Notes: generated by a model not told the origin, from the sequence alone. A DNA stretch of 64,000 bases from Phymorhynchus buccinoides (GCA_017654935.2 CM065699.1:45561948-45625947); one strand, 5' to 3'; counted from the stretch's first letter, positions 33,797 to 45,374 are shown. Made by a program: numbers and translations.

Positions 33797-36090
33797 TGTT
33801 GAGTTGGTATCAGGACAACTACCCCCGGACAAGTACCCTCCTAGGACATCTACCCCCTGGACAAGTACCCCCCCCCCATTATTTTTTAAACATTATTGTT
33901 AAAGAAATTGGAGTGCGCACACGCACACACACACACACGCACGCACACGCACACACACACGCACACGCACACGCACACACACACACACACACGGTATTAG
34001 GACAGCTACCCCTCCCGATACTAGCTGGACAAGCGGCTCCACCACAACGCGGCAAACACAAGGCCATCACCGAGCGCTTATAGTTAGAGTTGTGGCCGAC
34101 TATGGCGAATGAATGAATGAAAAATGGTGTTTTGCGTCCTCTCGGTCTGGAACAGACACATATGGGACATTTGTAGATACAAAGATGGTGGGAACAATAC
34201 TGGAGGCAATGCCCGGAGGCAGTGCAACACCCGACTTTTTAACAATACAGATCAGATAGGTGTAGCAGTAACCACGCCTCGGTTAAACCTCATCGGCTAT
34301 GGTACCGCCACAGTGCTTCTTGCTTTGGACCGTATAATTCCGCGTAATTTCTACAAGGTATTGCACACAACATACAGATGTAGATTATATGAAGAACATT
34401 TTGCCTTGTATATAATTGCTGGTGTGTAATTGCCTTGTATATAGAAATTAGTCCATGAAATGTAAAATAAAATATAATATAGGCCTACAAGTTAAAAAAA
34501 ACATGTCCATTTTTTCACTTTTTTTAAATTTGACTATGTTTTCAGGGGGGTAGTTGTCCTGGGGGTAGTTGTCATGGGGGGTAGTTGTCCTAGGGGGTAT
34601 GACTGTCCAGGGGGTAGTTGTCTAGGGGGTAGTTGTCCCAGGGTCCGGGGTAGTTGTCCTAGGGGGTAGTTGTCCAGGGGGTACTTGTCCTAGGGGGTAT
34701 TTGTCCGGGGGGTAGTTGTCCTAGGGGGTAGTTGTCCTGGGGATGACTTGTCCTGGGGTACTTGTCCGGGGTAGGTAGTTGTCCTCTGGGGTACTTGTCC
34801 GGGGGGTAGTTGTCCTAGGGGGTAGTTTTGTCCTTGTTGTCCTGGGGTACTTGTCCGGGGGGTAGTTGTCCTAGTTGTCCGGGGATGACTGTCCTGTCCT
34901 GTCCGGGGGGTAGTTGTCCTAGGGGGTAGTTGTCCTGGGGAATGACTGTCCTACTTGGGGGGTAGTTGTCCAGGGGGTAGTTGTCCTGGGGATGATGGGG
35001 GGGTAGTTGTCCTAGGGGGTAGTTGTCCTGGGGATGACTGTCCTGGGGTACTTGTCCAGGTAATTTGTCCTAGGGGGTCGTTGTGACTGGTCCTACTTGT
35101 CCTGGGGGGTAGTTGTCCAGGGGGTAGTTTGTCCTAGGGGGTAGTTGTCCTGGGGATGACTGTCCTGGGGTACTTGTCCGGGGGGTAGTTGTCCATAGGG
35201 GTGTAGTTGTCCAGGGGGTGACTGTCCTAGGGCGATGAACTGTCCGGGGGTACTTGTCCGGGGGGTAGTTGTCCTAGGGGGTAGTTGTCCTGGGGATGAC
35301 TGTCCTGGGGTACTTGTCCGGGGGGTAGTTGTCCTAGGGGGTAGTTGTCCGGGGGGTGACTGTCCTGGGGTACTTGTCCAGGGGGTGACTGGGGGGTACT
35401 TGTCCGGGGGGTAGTTGTCCAGTGACTGTCCTGGGGATGACTGATCCGGGGGTACTTGTCCGGGGGGTAGTTGTCCGGGGGGTAGTTGTCCTAGGGGGTA
35501 GTTGTCCTGGGGATGACTGTCCTGGGGTACTTGTCTCGGGGAGTAGTTGTCCGGGGGGTATTGTCCTGGGGATGACTGTCGCTGGGGGGTAGTTTGTCCT
35601 AGGGGGTAGTTGTCCTAGGGGGTGTGTGTCCAGGGTGTAGTTGTCCTAGGGGTGTAGTTGTCCAGGGTGTATGTCCTAGGGGTAGTTGTCCTGGGGATGA
35701 TGTCCTGGGGTACTTGTCCGGTGAGTAGTTTGTCCGGGGGGTAGTTGTCCTGGGGATGACTGTCCTGGGGGGTAGTTTGTCCTAGGGGGTGTTTGTCCTG
35801 GGGATGTACTGTCCCCTGGGGTACTTGTCCGGGGAGTAGTTGTCCGGGGGGTAGTTGTCCTGGGGATGACTTGTCCTGTGGGTAGTTGTCCGGGGAGTGA
35901 TGTCCGGGGGGTAGTTGTCCTAGGGGGTAGTTGTCCTGGGGATGACTGTCCTGGGGTACTTGTCCGGGGAGTAGTTGTCCGGGGGGTAGTTGTCCTGGGG
36001 ATGACTGTCCTGGGGGGTAGTTGTCCTAGGGGGTAGTTGTCCTGGGGATGACTGTCCTGGGGTACTTGTCCGGGGAGTAGTTGTCCCAGA
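33797..36090. repeat. GGACAACTACCCCC arrays in opposite orientations around a spacer
   Basis: A short array in one orientation (33810-33870: ggacaactaccccc, ggacaagtaccc) is followed by a spacer with an AC run and a SINE C, then by ~1.5 kb of the same motif in the opposite orientation (ggggtagttgtcc, 34540-36090). Units vary from about 13 to 18 bp. Opposed iterated arms around a spacer resemble a foldback transposon. Inverted copy at 58540-60825. Confidence 0.8.
34123..34335 (-). mobile_element. SINE family C copy
   Basis: Reverse complement of the family at 22598-22785: 'gttttgcgtcctctcggtct', 'gacacatatgggacatttgt', 'cgcctcggttaaacctcatc'. A short GAAT repeat precedes it on the plus strand. 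The same copy appears inverted at 60284-60480. Confidence 0.8.
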
Positions 36091-37010
36091 ACCGTTGAGT
36101 TATCGTTTCTAGAGTGATTCTACCACTGCAATGACACATGGGATGTGGGCACGCAAATGATTGAATGAAACATCTTCAAAATGATTTAGCTTACAACCAA
36201 AATAGCTTGTATTTGCATTGTTTTCCAATTGCTTTATCAGTCCTCTACTTTATTCCAGCATGATGAGGTATTGCGATTTTTGTAGCTTCTTAGCTGTTGC
36301 TTTGTTTCTGTCCTCACAACACCCTGAAAACCGCTGCAGAAAATCTCCTTAAAAGTTGTAGGTAGTCTATCAGTGACATAGAAACATGGGGAGGGGAGGG
36401 CAGACATGCCTCCCCCCCCACCCCTCAATGAAGCTAGAGTAAAGAGAGGGGGGGGGGGGGATTCAAAGGCTCAATTTGTTTCATCAATAATTTACATCTA
36501 TTTCTTTAAAGTTCTGATACTGAAATTATGGCCGTTCTTAAATGTACAAGTACGATATCTATCAAATACTGTCCCCTTATCCATATCCCCCCCCCCCCCC
36601 TTTCCGCACATGCCCCCTGTGACTTTTGTTTAATCAGTTGCACCCCAATTCTGCTTCTGTCGCCCCTCCCCTTACGTTCTACACCATCCCACCACTTCCA
36701 CAGCCTTGAAGATGAAAAAGGTACAAACAACATACATCAAATCCAAGCTTCAAATAAGTTGCTAATTTGAATTCATGTGATTGAAATTGAAAGCGCACAT
36801 TGAATGCATACATTAATACATATAATGGGTTATGATTTAAAGTATATCTGCAAATACAGACACATACTTGTGATTGTGTGTGTGTGAATGCACGCAGTGT
36901 GTGTTGTGCGCGCGCACGTGTGTGTGTGTGTGCTCTTTTGTCACTGCGCGCGTGTGTTAGTGTGTTTGTTACTGTGTAGTGTTTGAGGTGTTAGCTTATG
37001 TTGCGCGTAT
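36091..37010. other. ~0.9-kb segment absent from the other arm
   Basis: In the right arm only about 150 bp separate exon 5 from the GGACAACTACCCCC array; here more than 1 kb does. The extra sequence is AT-rich with a G run (36447-36459) and TG-rich stretches. It is either a haplotype-specific indel or an assembly difference. No coding is recognised. Confidence 0.6.
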
Positions 37011-37156
37011 TATTGTCATTTTAGTACACAAAAAAGACGTTATGTCTGTGGTTTCTTACATGGGGTGGGGTTTGAGGTTTTACTGCTTATGACATGTCAC
37101 TGTGTGCTGTGATGTAATATGTATTATTATGTGTGTGTTGTTTCACTGTGTAGTAG

Positions 37157-37200
37157 GTACACACTGTGTTGTTGCCAAAAAACAGTATGTACCAGAAGAG
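37157..37200 (+). pseudogene. GSS: GSS exon 5, corrupted contig 2 copy
   Basis: 44 bp against 43 bp in the clean copy at 58350-58392. The first 11 bases and the 3' half match, but the middle ('tgtgttgttgcc' in place of 'ggacctggcc') and the acceptor flank ('cactgtgtagtag') contain pieces of the neighbouring 31-bp repeat. The frame is shifted. It is probably a consensus error rather than a real pseudoexon. Confidence 0.65.
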
Positions 37201-37202
37201 GT

Positions 37203-39768
37203 GAGGTTCACTGTGTAGTATGTAACTGTGTTGTTGTCACTGTGTAGTAAGATCTCTGTGTTGGCTGTGTTGCAGCATGTCTGTGTTGTTGTCACTGTGT
37301 GCTGTGTATGTCTGTGTTGTTGTCACTGTGTAGTGTGTATGTCAGTGTTGTTGTCACTGTGTGCTGTGTATGTCTGTGTTGTTGTCACGGTGTAGTATGT
37401 ATGTCTGTGTTGTTGTCACTGTGTAGTGTGTATGTCTGTGTTGTTGTCACTGTGTGCTGTGTATGTCTGTGTTGTTGTCACTGTGTGCTGTGTATGTCAG
37501 TGTTGTTGTCACTGTGTGCTGTGTATGTCAGTGTTGTTGTCACTGTGTAGTATGTATGTCTGTGTACTGTGTGTATGTATGTCTGTGTTGTTGTCACTGT
37601 GTAGTATGTATGTCTGTGTTGTTGTCACTGTGTAGTGTGAATGTCAGTGTTGTTGTCACTGTGTAGTGTGAATGCCAGTGTTGTTGTCACTGTGTAGTGT
37701 GAATGCCAGTGTTGTTGTCACTGTGTAGTGTGAATGCCAGTGTTGTTGTCACTGTGTAGTGTGAATGCCAGTGTTGTTGTCACTGTGTAGTGTGAATGCC
37801 AGTGTTGTTGTCACTGTGTAGTGTGTATGCCTGTGTTGGTGTAGTGTGTATGCCTGTGTTGTTGTCACTGTGTAGTGTGTATGTCAGTTGTTGTTGTCAC
37901 TGTGTAGTGTGCATGCCAGTGTTGTTGTCACTGTGTAGTGTGAATGCCAGTGTTGTTGTCACTGTGTAGTGTGAATGCCAGTGTTGTTGTCACTGTGTAG
38001 TGTGAATGCCAGTGTTGTTGTCACTGTGTAGTGTGAATGCCAGTGTTGTTGTCACTGTGTAGTGTGTATGCCAGTGTTGTTGTCACTGTGTAGTGTGTAT
38101 GCCAGTGTTGTCACTGTGTAGTGTGTATGCCAGTGTTGTTATCACTGTGTAGTGTGTATGCCATGTGTTTTCGCTGGTAGGTTGTATGCAGTGTTGTTGT
38201 CGCTGGTAGTGTATATGCCAGTGTGTTGTCACTGTTTAGTGGATACAGTTGTTGTGTCACGTGTAGGTGTATGCCCCCCCAACAAAAAATTAGCAAGTTG
38301 TTGTCACTGTGTAGTGTGTATGCCAGTTGTTGTTGTCACTGTGTAGTGTGCATACCAGTTGTTGTTGTCACTGTGTAGTGTGCATGCCAGTTGTTGTTGT
38401 CTCTGTGTAGTGTGCATACCAGTTGTTGTTGTCACTGTGTAGTGTGTATGTCTGTGTTGTTGTCTCTGTGTAGTGTGTATGCCAGTGTTGTCACTGTGTA
38501 GTGTGTATGCCAGTGTTGTTTTCGCTGTGTAGTGTGTATGCCAGTGTTGTCGCTGTGTAGTGTGTATGCTAGTGTTGTTGTCACTGTGTAGTGTGCATAC
38601 CAGTTGTTGTTGTCACTGTGTAGTGTGCATACCAGTTGTTGTTGTCTCTGTGTAGTGTGTATGCCAGTGTTGTTGTCTCTGTGTAGTGTGTATGCCAGTG
38701 TTGTTGTCTCTGTGTAGTGTGTATGCCAGTGTTGTTGTCTCTGTGTAGTGTGTATGCCAGTGTTGTTGTCTCTGTGTAGTGTGTATGCCAGTGTTGTTGT
38801 CTCTGTGTAGTGTGTATGCCAGTGTTGTTGTCTCTGTGTAGTGTGTATGCCAGTGTTGTTGTCTCTGTGTAGTGTGTATGCCAGTGTTGTTGTCACTGTG
38901 TAGTGTGAATGCCAGTGTTGTTGTCACTGTGTAGTGTGAATGCCAGTGTTGTTGTCACTGTGTAGTGTGAATGCCAGTGTTGTTGTCACTGTGTAGTGTG
39001 TATGCCAGTGTTGTTTGCGCTGTGTAAGTGGTGTATGCCAGTTTTGTTGTTTGTCACTGTGTAGTGTGTATACCATTTTTGTGTTGTCACTGTGTAGTGT
39101 GTATGCCAGTGTTGTTGTCTCTGTGTAGTGTTGTATGCCAGTTGTTGTTTGTCACTGGTAGTGTGTATACCAGTTTGTTGTTGTCACTGTGTAGTGTGCA
39201 TGCCAGTGTTTTGTGTGTCCGCTTTGTAGTGTGTATGCCAGTGGTTTGTTGTCGCTGTGTAGTTGTGTATGCCAGTGTTGTTGTCGCTGTGTAGTGTGTA
39301 TCCAGTGTTGTTTTGTCGTGTGTAGTGTGTATGCCAGTGTTGTTGTCACTGTGTATGTGTGTATGCCAGTGTTGTTGTCACTGTGTAGTGTGTATGCCAG
39401 TGGTTTTGTCGCGCTGTGTATGTGTATGCTCAGTTTTGTTGTCACTGTGTTAGTGTGTAGCCAGTGTTGTTGTCACTGTGTAAGTGTGTATACCAGTGTT
39501 GTTGTCGCTGTGTAGTGTGTATGCCGTGTTTGTTGTCACTTGTGTAGTGTGTATGCCAGTGTTGTTGTCACTGTGTAGTGCTGGTATGCCAGTGTTGTTT
39601 GGCACTGTGTAGTGTGTATGCTCGTTTTGTTGTCACTGTGTATTGTGTATGCCAGTGTTGTTGTCCACTGTGTATGTGTTGGCCGAAGTGTTGTTTTGTC
39701 ACTGTGTATGGTGTATGCTAGTTTTGTTGTCACTGTGAGTGTGTATGCATTGTTGTTGTCGCTGTGTT
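37203..39768. repeat. 31-bp minisatellite (contig 2 copy, error-rich)
   Basis: Tandem units 'gttgttgtcactgtgtagtg' plus 'tgtatgccagt' cover the intron between exons 5 and 6. From about 38160 on, units show many one-base gains and losses that the inverted copy (54968-58300) lacks. Confidence 0.93.
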
Positions 39769-39772
39769 TCAG

Positions 39773-39844
39773 ATCCTGACAATGCACCAGTTGTGGGGAC
39801 TGGCCAAGGGCTGGTGAGCCTGGGAAATCTACAAACAATGCTCA
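39773..39844 (+). pseudogene. GSS: GSS exon 6, contig 2 copy with indels
   Basis: 72 bp against 74 bp in the clean copy at 54889-54962. Acceptor (TTTCAG) and donor (GTGAGT) are kept, but several one- and two-base indels break the frame. The matching intact copy argues that these are sequence errors near a contig end. Confidence 0.75.
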
Positions 39845-40189
39845 GTGAGTAGAGACTGTGTGTGTGTGCGCGCGGCGTGGTGTGTGTGTGTGTGGTGTGT
39901 GTGATGTGTGTTTGACATGCACCGGCTCTGGGGCTGGATAAAGGGATGTCAGGCCGATCAAGAGGCACCACCTCAGGACATTACAGCACATTGGTGGAGA
40001 AATGAGAGTAAAACGTTTTCTGCTAAATTAGAGTAAAACGTTCTCTAACACATCTCTAAAGTGGACGGGCATGACTGTGTCTTCCGTGTGTCATGCAACT
40101 CACTCGAGTACGAGCCTGTCTGGGCCCGAAAAATCCCACAAGATATGGGACTGGAACCCAGGAACTCCCAGCAGCCAGACCGAAAGCTC

Positions 40190-40460
40190 TCTTACCACCA
40201 TCATATAGCGGCGCTCCATCAAGGCAGCTCTCTCACATCCCGCTGTCGTTAAACTCACACAGACAAGCCAGCTTAGATCGTCCCCGCACCATCCGGTACT
40301 GGAACGGTCTACCCCAGAAGGCTGTGCAGGCCAAGACACCTCGTGTCGGTGCTCGCGAATAAGTATCCACCAATGAGCTTTTTGCTGTTGTTGTTTCTTT
40401 CCCCGAAGGGGCGCTCTTCCGCAGATCCGCCGCTTTCTGCAGTGACAGAATAGTCAAATG
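40190..40460 (+). mobile_element. LINE ORF2 C-terminal fragment and 3' region
   Basis: The plus frame around 40268-40335 reads 'DRPRTIRYWNGLPQKAVQAK', the closing motif of many LINE ORF2 proteins. The sequence then runs into 'cccgaaggggcgctcttccg' and 'gtcaaatgtgactgtggtca'. A copy lies inverted at 54205-54480 with a frame change. Confidence 0.65.
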
Positions 40461-40529
40461 TGACTGTGGTCACTATAATACTGAAAGGAAGGAATTAGGA
40501 AGGACGGACAATCGTTCATTTGGTTTCAG

Positions 40530-40690
40530 CGCCGTCATTCTGTCCTGGGTTTCTGAAGTCCGAGTCCAACATCATCGCCCAGCGATGGCTGAGAATTCAC
40601 ATCAACCTCCTGAACAGAAGGTGGACGTCGTCAGGGCAACCTTTCTGAGATCCACCACAGAGGCCGTTTCTGAAGATAAGAACTTCTTTT
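40530..40690 (+). pseudogene. GSS: GSS exon 7, contig 2 copy with indels
   Basis: 161 bp against 165 bp in the clean copy at 53981-54145. At least eight single-base differences in length are visible (for example GAACAGAAGG for GAACAAGAAGG, and AAGAACTTC for AAGAAACTTC). The splice sites are preserved. The pattern is mainly homopolymer indels. Confidence 0.8.
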
Positions 40691-41000
40691 GTAAGTTTAA
40701 AACACTTTTTTTTCTGTCGTTAAGTTCTTTATTTGACTCCTCTGTCTGTCCTGACTGTCTTTCCTGTCCTGACTGTCTGTCTGTCTTGTCCTCTTTTGGC
40801 TTCTTGGTGTTTTATGCAGAGGCTCTCTGTCACAAGTGATAAGAAGTTTTTTTGTAAGTTTTATGAGTCTCTCCGTATGCGCTCCTTCTGGCTGTCGTCT
40901 CTCACTGGGCGGGGGGGGGAGGGCGGTCAGACACACGGGGAGCAGAAAAGGGAAGGCGGAGGAAGGGGGGGGAGAAGAGGAGGAGTTAGCTGGCGTGGTA

Positions 41001-41500
41001 NNNNNNNNNNNNNNNNNNNNNNNNNNNNNNNNNNNNNNNNNNNNNNNNNNNNNNNNNNNNNNNNNNNNNNNNNNNNNNNNNNNNNNNNNNNNNNNNNNNN
41101 NNNNNNNNNNNNNNNNNNNNNNNNNNNNNNNNNNNNNNNNNNNNNNNNNNNNNNNNNNNNNNNNNNNNNNNNNNNNNNNNNNNNNNNNNNNNNNNNNNNN
41201 NNNNNNNNNNNNNNNNNNNNNNNNNNNNNNNNNNNNNNNNNNNNNNNNNNNNNNNNNNNNNNNNNNNNNNNNNNNNNNNNNNNNNNNNNNNNNNNNNNNN
41301 NNNNNNNNNNNNNNNNNNNNNNNNNNNNNNNNNNNNNNNNNNNNNNNNNNNNNNNNNNNNNNNNNNNNNNNNNNNNNNNNNNNNNNNNNNNNNNNNNNNN
41401 NNNNNNNNNNNNNNNNNNNNNNNNNNNNNNNNNNNNNNNNNNNNNNNNNNNNNNNNNNNNNNNNNNNNNNNNNNNNNNNNNNNNNNNNNNNNNNNNNNNN
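41001..41500. other. Assembly gap, exactly 500 N
   Basis: A placeholder gap. The ~95 bases before it are G-rich low complexity. The inverted duplication and the split GSS gene both meet here, so the orientation of the sequence to the right is doubtful. Confidence 0.99.
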
Positions 41501-41556
41501 TCTTTTAGATAAAGAAAAACCTATATATTTTAGAAGGTAAGGAGTTTTGCATTTAG

Positions 41557-41756
41557 TTATACAAACAATGTGGCGGTACCATAGCCGATGAGGTTTAACC
41601 GAGGCGTGGTTACCGCTACATCTTTATATTGTTAAAAACTTGGGTGTTGCACTGCCTCCGGGCATTGAAGCCAGTATTGTTCCCACCATCTTTGTATTTA
41701 CAAATGTCCCATATGTGTCTGTGACCGAGAGGACGTAAGACATGATTTTGATCATC
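41557..41756 (+). mobile_element. SINE family C copy with 13-bp target duplication
   Basis: A 200-bp insertion bounded by GTTTTGCATTTAG at 41544-41556 and 41757-41769. The body matches 22598-22785. Exact 13-bp duplications are typical of LINE-driven retroposition. Confidence 0.88.
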
Positions 41757-41778
41757 GTTTTGCATTTAGCCTCGCTTA

Positions 41779-41980
41779 TTATCTGATGAGAAGACATTTA
41801 TTTATTTTGGGATCAGGTTGCTGCCTTAGTACTGTTTCTGATTGATGTTGCTTTTATGCTTGAAGAAAGTTTTATATTAAAGTGAAAATTAGATTTAAAA
41901 CGCTAACTGTTTTATCTGATGAGGAGAGGTTTATTTATTGTTGGGATCAGGTTGTTGCTTTACGACCACTTCTGATTGGC
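41779..41980. repeat. Diverged direct duplication (~132-bp spacing)
   Basis: 'tatctgatgagaagacattt' to 'gtttctgattg' at about 41779-41843 recurs at about 41911-41977 with changes. Unclassified. Confidence 0.6.
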
Positions 41981-41998
41981 CTTTATATATACATATAA

Positions 41999-42116
41999 AG
42001 TGTGTACAGTGGCAGAGCTAACACATTCGCCTCATGCATGATAAACACAAGTTTGAACCTGGGTACAGGGGATTTTTCCTCTCTCTCTGCACTAGACCTT
42101 ATGGTCTGAATATGGA

Positions 42117-42150
<34 letters not shown>

Positions 42151-42352
42151 GTGCCCATGCACTTAGCACCCAGTGGCAATGAAAAAGTTGTCATTTGGTT
42201 AAAATGTTACCCCCCTTTCCTTCCTCGTCAGTCACACAAAAATCGCATGCAAATAAAAATAATAAGGGTGGCGCACCTCTGCCTGCGACGCACTCTCCAG
42301 GTGGGAGCAACCCAAATTTCACAGAGACGCCTCTGTGGCTATGAAATGCCAA
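41999..42352 (+). mobile_element. SINE family A, tRNA-derived
   Basis: Second full copy of the family at 12045-12440: a degenerate box A (gtggcagagctaacac), a box B-like 'aagtttgaacctggg', 'tctttcggatgagacgataa', and the tail module 'ccaggtgggagcaaccc'. Confidence 0.75.
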
Positions 42353-42821
42353 ATACTAATTAATAAATATATTGTGTTTGGTGGTTCTTTTTTATTTTAT
42401 TCCTCACACAGAGTGTCTGTGTATAATTGCAGGCCATGGATGATGTGTGCGTACATTCACTCACGCACGCACATACACACAAACATGCACATGGACACGC
42501 ATATAGCGAGAAAGAGAGAGAAAGGGTGGGAGTGAGATGGGGAGGACATGCAAAGCCAGAAACACACTGACGCACATTCTCGACCAGAGGCAGGCACAGA
42601 CAGAGACAGAGGGAAAAAAAGACAGAGAAAGAGAGAGACACACAGACAAACATAGACAGACAGACAAAATGTTAGGGAAAAACATGCATGCACAAAAGAA
42701 GAGAGAATGGACAGGGGGGGGGGGGGGTCAAAAGATAATACAAAACCTCACTGTGAGAGATGGAAGGAGGGAGACAGACAGACAGGCATACAGGCATACA
42801 ACACAGAATGGAAACGAGAGA

Positions 42822-42823
42822 GT

Positions 42824-42899
<76 letters not shown>
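42822..42899. repeat. (AC)n/(TC)n compound microsatellite
   Basis: AC run followed by TC run. The preceding 42580-42800 is rich in GACA-type repeats and a G run. Confidence 0.95.
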
Positions 42900-42900
<1 letters not shown>

Positions 42901-43120
42901 ATAGTTTGCGACTTATCCCTGTTCCCCAGCTTCATTCGTATCTCACTCTCCATTACCGCAGATAAAAATGGACAACAAACAGAATCAGGAGCTGGATCAA
43001 TGCATCATAGCAAAGCCACTTCTGGCAATAGTATATCCCCCCACCCCCACCCACCCCCATGGGGATACCGGGGGTCTTGTATAAATAATTCCCCCACCTT
43101 CTAGAAGTTCTGTGCTTGTA

Positions 43121-43480
43121 CACAAAAGAAAAAAACGCTGAACTAAACAGGTTGTTTTGTCCTTTTTAATATGAGAAAAACACGTTTCAAGGAATATCCT
43201 CGTTATCAAGTGAAAATAAAAGAAAGTAAAGTAAAGATCAGAGATTGAAATAGCAAAAAGAGAGGACTGAGCAGATTTCAAAATAAATGTGAGGGCTGGT
43301 AAAAAATATAGTGAGCACATACTAACCCTGCATTGAACATCAAAACTAACAAGGCAACCAAAAAGCTTCTTCGGACATGCAATGACAAAAAGACAAAGCT
43401 GAGTTGGTATTCACTTTGATTAAAACACGCACACACATACACATACACACGCGCGCACACAAACACATGCATGCATACAT
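43121..43480. mobile_element. 360-bp insertion in SINE B (10-bp target duplication)
   Basis: TGTGCTTGTA ends the left SINE piece (43111-43120) and recurs at the right junction (about 43481-43490). The insert is A-rich and ends in an AC-rich run. Its family is unknown; the long target duplication suggests a retroposed sequence. Confidence 0.7.
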
Positions 43481-43677
43481 GTGCTTGTAACTTCCTCTAA
43501 TATGTCACTCTTTGACTCAGCCTTTTCCCTTTGCTGACTGTCATCTACTCTAGCCTACTACCTGTATCTTTCTGCCTCACCGGTCCATTCTCCTGCCTTT
43601 TTAAAAAAAAACAATTTCAAAAAGATTTCCTCTAGCCGAAGTCGGACTTGCTGGGCCTTACTATTTCTTAGTTAGGT

Positions 43678-44052
43678 CATGGCTTAAAGTTAAACTACTT
43701 CCTTCTCAGGAAGGAAATCCTTTTTTTGAAAAGTTGGTACAGACTGAAATCCATTTTTTGAAAAATGTCTATAATAAAAACGGGGAAAAACGGCTTTGCG
43801 GTAAGCGAAAATCTGATTGCCGCATAGAAATGGGTTTCCATTTTGCTTTAACGGAAACAGAAGTGCTTGCTGATCCGTGTCCTGACAAGTGTAAACCCCG
43901 TAGCTAGCATATTTTCCGGTTGACAAAGAGTTTCAAGAGGTGAAATGCCCCCCTGACACCCTAATAGGTATATATATACCCCACCGGGGCCTAGGCAGCC
44001 CCTGGACCCCTGCCCCATTTCCTTTTTTTGAAAATCATCAGGTTTAACCCTT
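43678..44052. mobile_element. 375-bp insertion in SINE B (7-bp target duplication)
   Basis: GTTAGGT occurs at 43671-43677 and 44053-44059. The insert contains 'cctttttttgaaaa' blocks near both ends and 'ggggcctaggcagcccctgg' toward the right. Its ends are not clearly inverted; unclassified. Confidence 0.6.
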
Positions 44053-44130
44053 GTTAGGTGCATAACAGCAGCATGACGCATTTGCGCTCATAATTGACAG
44101 GAAACTGAGCGATCGAAGAAGAAGAATATT

Positions 44131-45374
44131 GTGTGAATTTGTTTGGCAGCACAGACGGGGAAACCGAAGAGCATTTGAAAAAAGACAAATAATAGAATCA
44201 CTGGTGGTGTAAATGTGTACATGAATTCCAAAAGTTAATGTGCTTACAATGGGCCGGAAAATTGTTTGCTTCATCAGAAGAAAACTGGTCTTGCATTCCC
44301 AAATGGCATCTTGGTACAGTACTGATTGGTAATGACATTATTTTACATCAACTGTAAACCAAAGCATATGACAAAAAGAAAACTGCCAATGAATTTCAAA
44401 AAAATATTTTTTATTACAAATCTTAATAATAATATTTTTTAAAAACTGTAAAATATGTAACTCAAAAGAATTGTTTAGATTAAATATTATTTTGTAACAA
44501 TAGCATCAAATAATAAAAAAGTAAGTTTAAAACATACTTCAAAAATGGACAGAAAAAGGTTTAGTACGACTCTAATGTTGTTAATGTGAATGAAAACAAA
44601 CTCCTTCATATTGATGAAATACATACATGAATACATACATAGATGAAAACATTAAAGTGCTGCAACTATTGTTGACTACAATGCCTTGCGCAATGCTGTG
44701 CCTTGCATGTGCCTGCGATGGATGGGTCAAGGCACAAACAACAGAACACACTCAAAGTGACCATTGTCATGATAGCTTTTTTAATAGAAAACCCCAAAAT
44801 ACTAAAAAGAATAAACCCTACTGAACACCAAAATTCAATCTGAAATAAATCTCACATAAAAGGCTTTTGGCGAAGAAAATTGGAATAACAAAGGATACAT
44901 GACTATTGCCTAGTCTGTCGGCAAAAGAAACTCCATTCATGAACTGCAATGCAGTAAATTTGAACTGTCAAATTTGAACTAAAAGCAGGAGATGCTAGCA
45001 TACATTCATAATTTTCCAATACATATTTCAGCAAAAATCCTCCAATTGGCCTGTTCAGGGAAATGTATAGCAACGGATATCAGCGTTATATGCATCATCT
45101 CCAATGCATCATTCTGTACAAATCTGCGCCTATTGGCCTCTGCAACTAGGGTTATTAACGCCCTTGACAGTGAGAATGAAGCCCTTGCATTCACTCTTGC
45201 GAAAGGCAGCCATTTAGTGGCCTCAAATTAGGGTTATTGGCGAGAGATCTCCCTTGTTTGGTCAGTGCGCAACCATCTCCCCCCATCCACCAAGGGCATT
45301 CACTCTTGCAAAAGGTGTTCTTTGCAGTGGCCAACAGGCCAGCACCACGAAAGGAAACTAAAAACAAGGGATGC
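44131..45374. other. AT-rich DNA, no recognised feature
   Basis: Downstream of the GSS stop on that gene's strand. No exon, RNA gene or bounded element is supported. Confidence 0.45.

Larger units (their letters stand above)
30619..41000 (+). repeat. Left arm of a ~10-kb inverted duplication
   Basis: Matches the reverse complement of about 53780-64000 block by block: the GACTTT tail, CT-rich array, GSS exon 4, AC-rich piece, SINE C, GGACAACTACCCCC-type array, exon 5, 31-bp array, exon 6, LINE fragment and exon 7. The match runs up to the N gap at 41001 and, at the other end, to the end of the window. This arm has many one-base indels toward the gap. Confidence 0.93.
43055..44130 (+). mobile_element. 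SINE family B split by two insertions
   Basis: The family B order is kept across three pieces: 43055-43120, 43481-43677 and 44053-44130, ending in 'gatcgaagaagaag'. The intervening 43121-43480 and 43678-44052 are foreign, each bounded by short direct repeats. Confidence 0.8.

Noticed and set aside
38432..38927. Thr-rich repeat proteins on the minus strand in the 31-bp array
   Set aside because: Frames arise from near-perfect tandem units and break wherever unit length changes. The region is GSS intron 5.
40061..40457. A host gene around 40.1-40.4 kb in both arms
   Set aside because: The only recognisable motif (PRTIRYWNGLP) is the closing motif of LINE ORF2 proteins.
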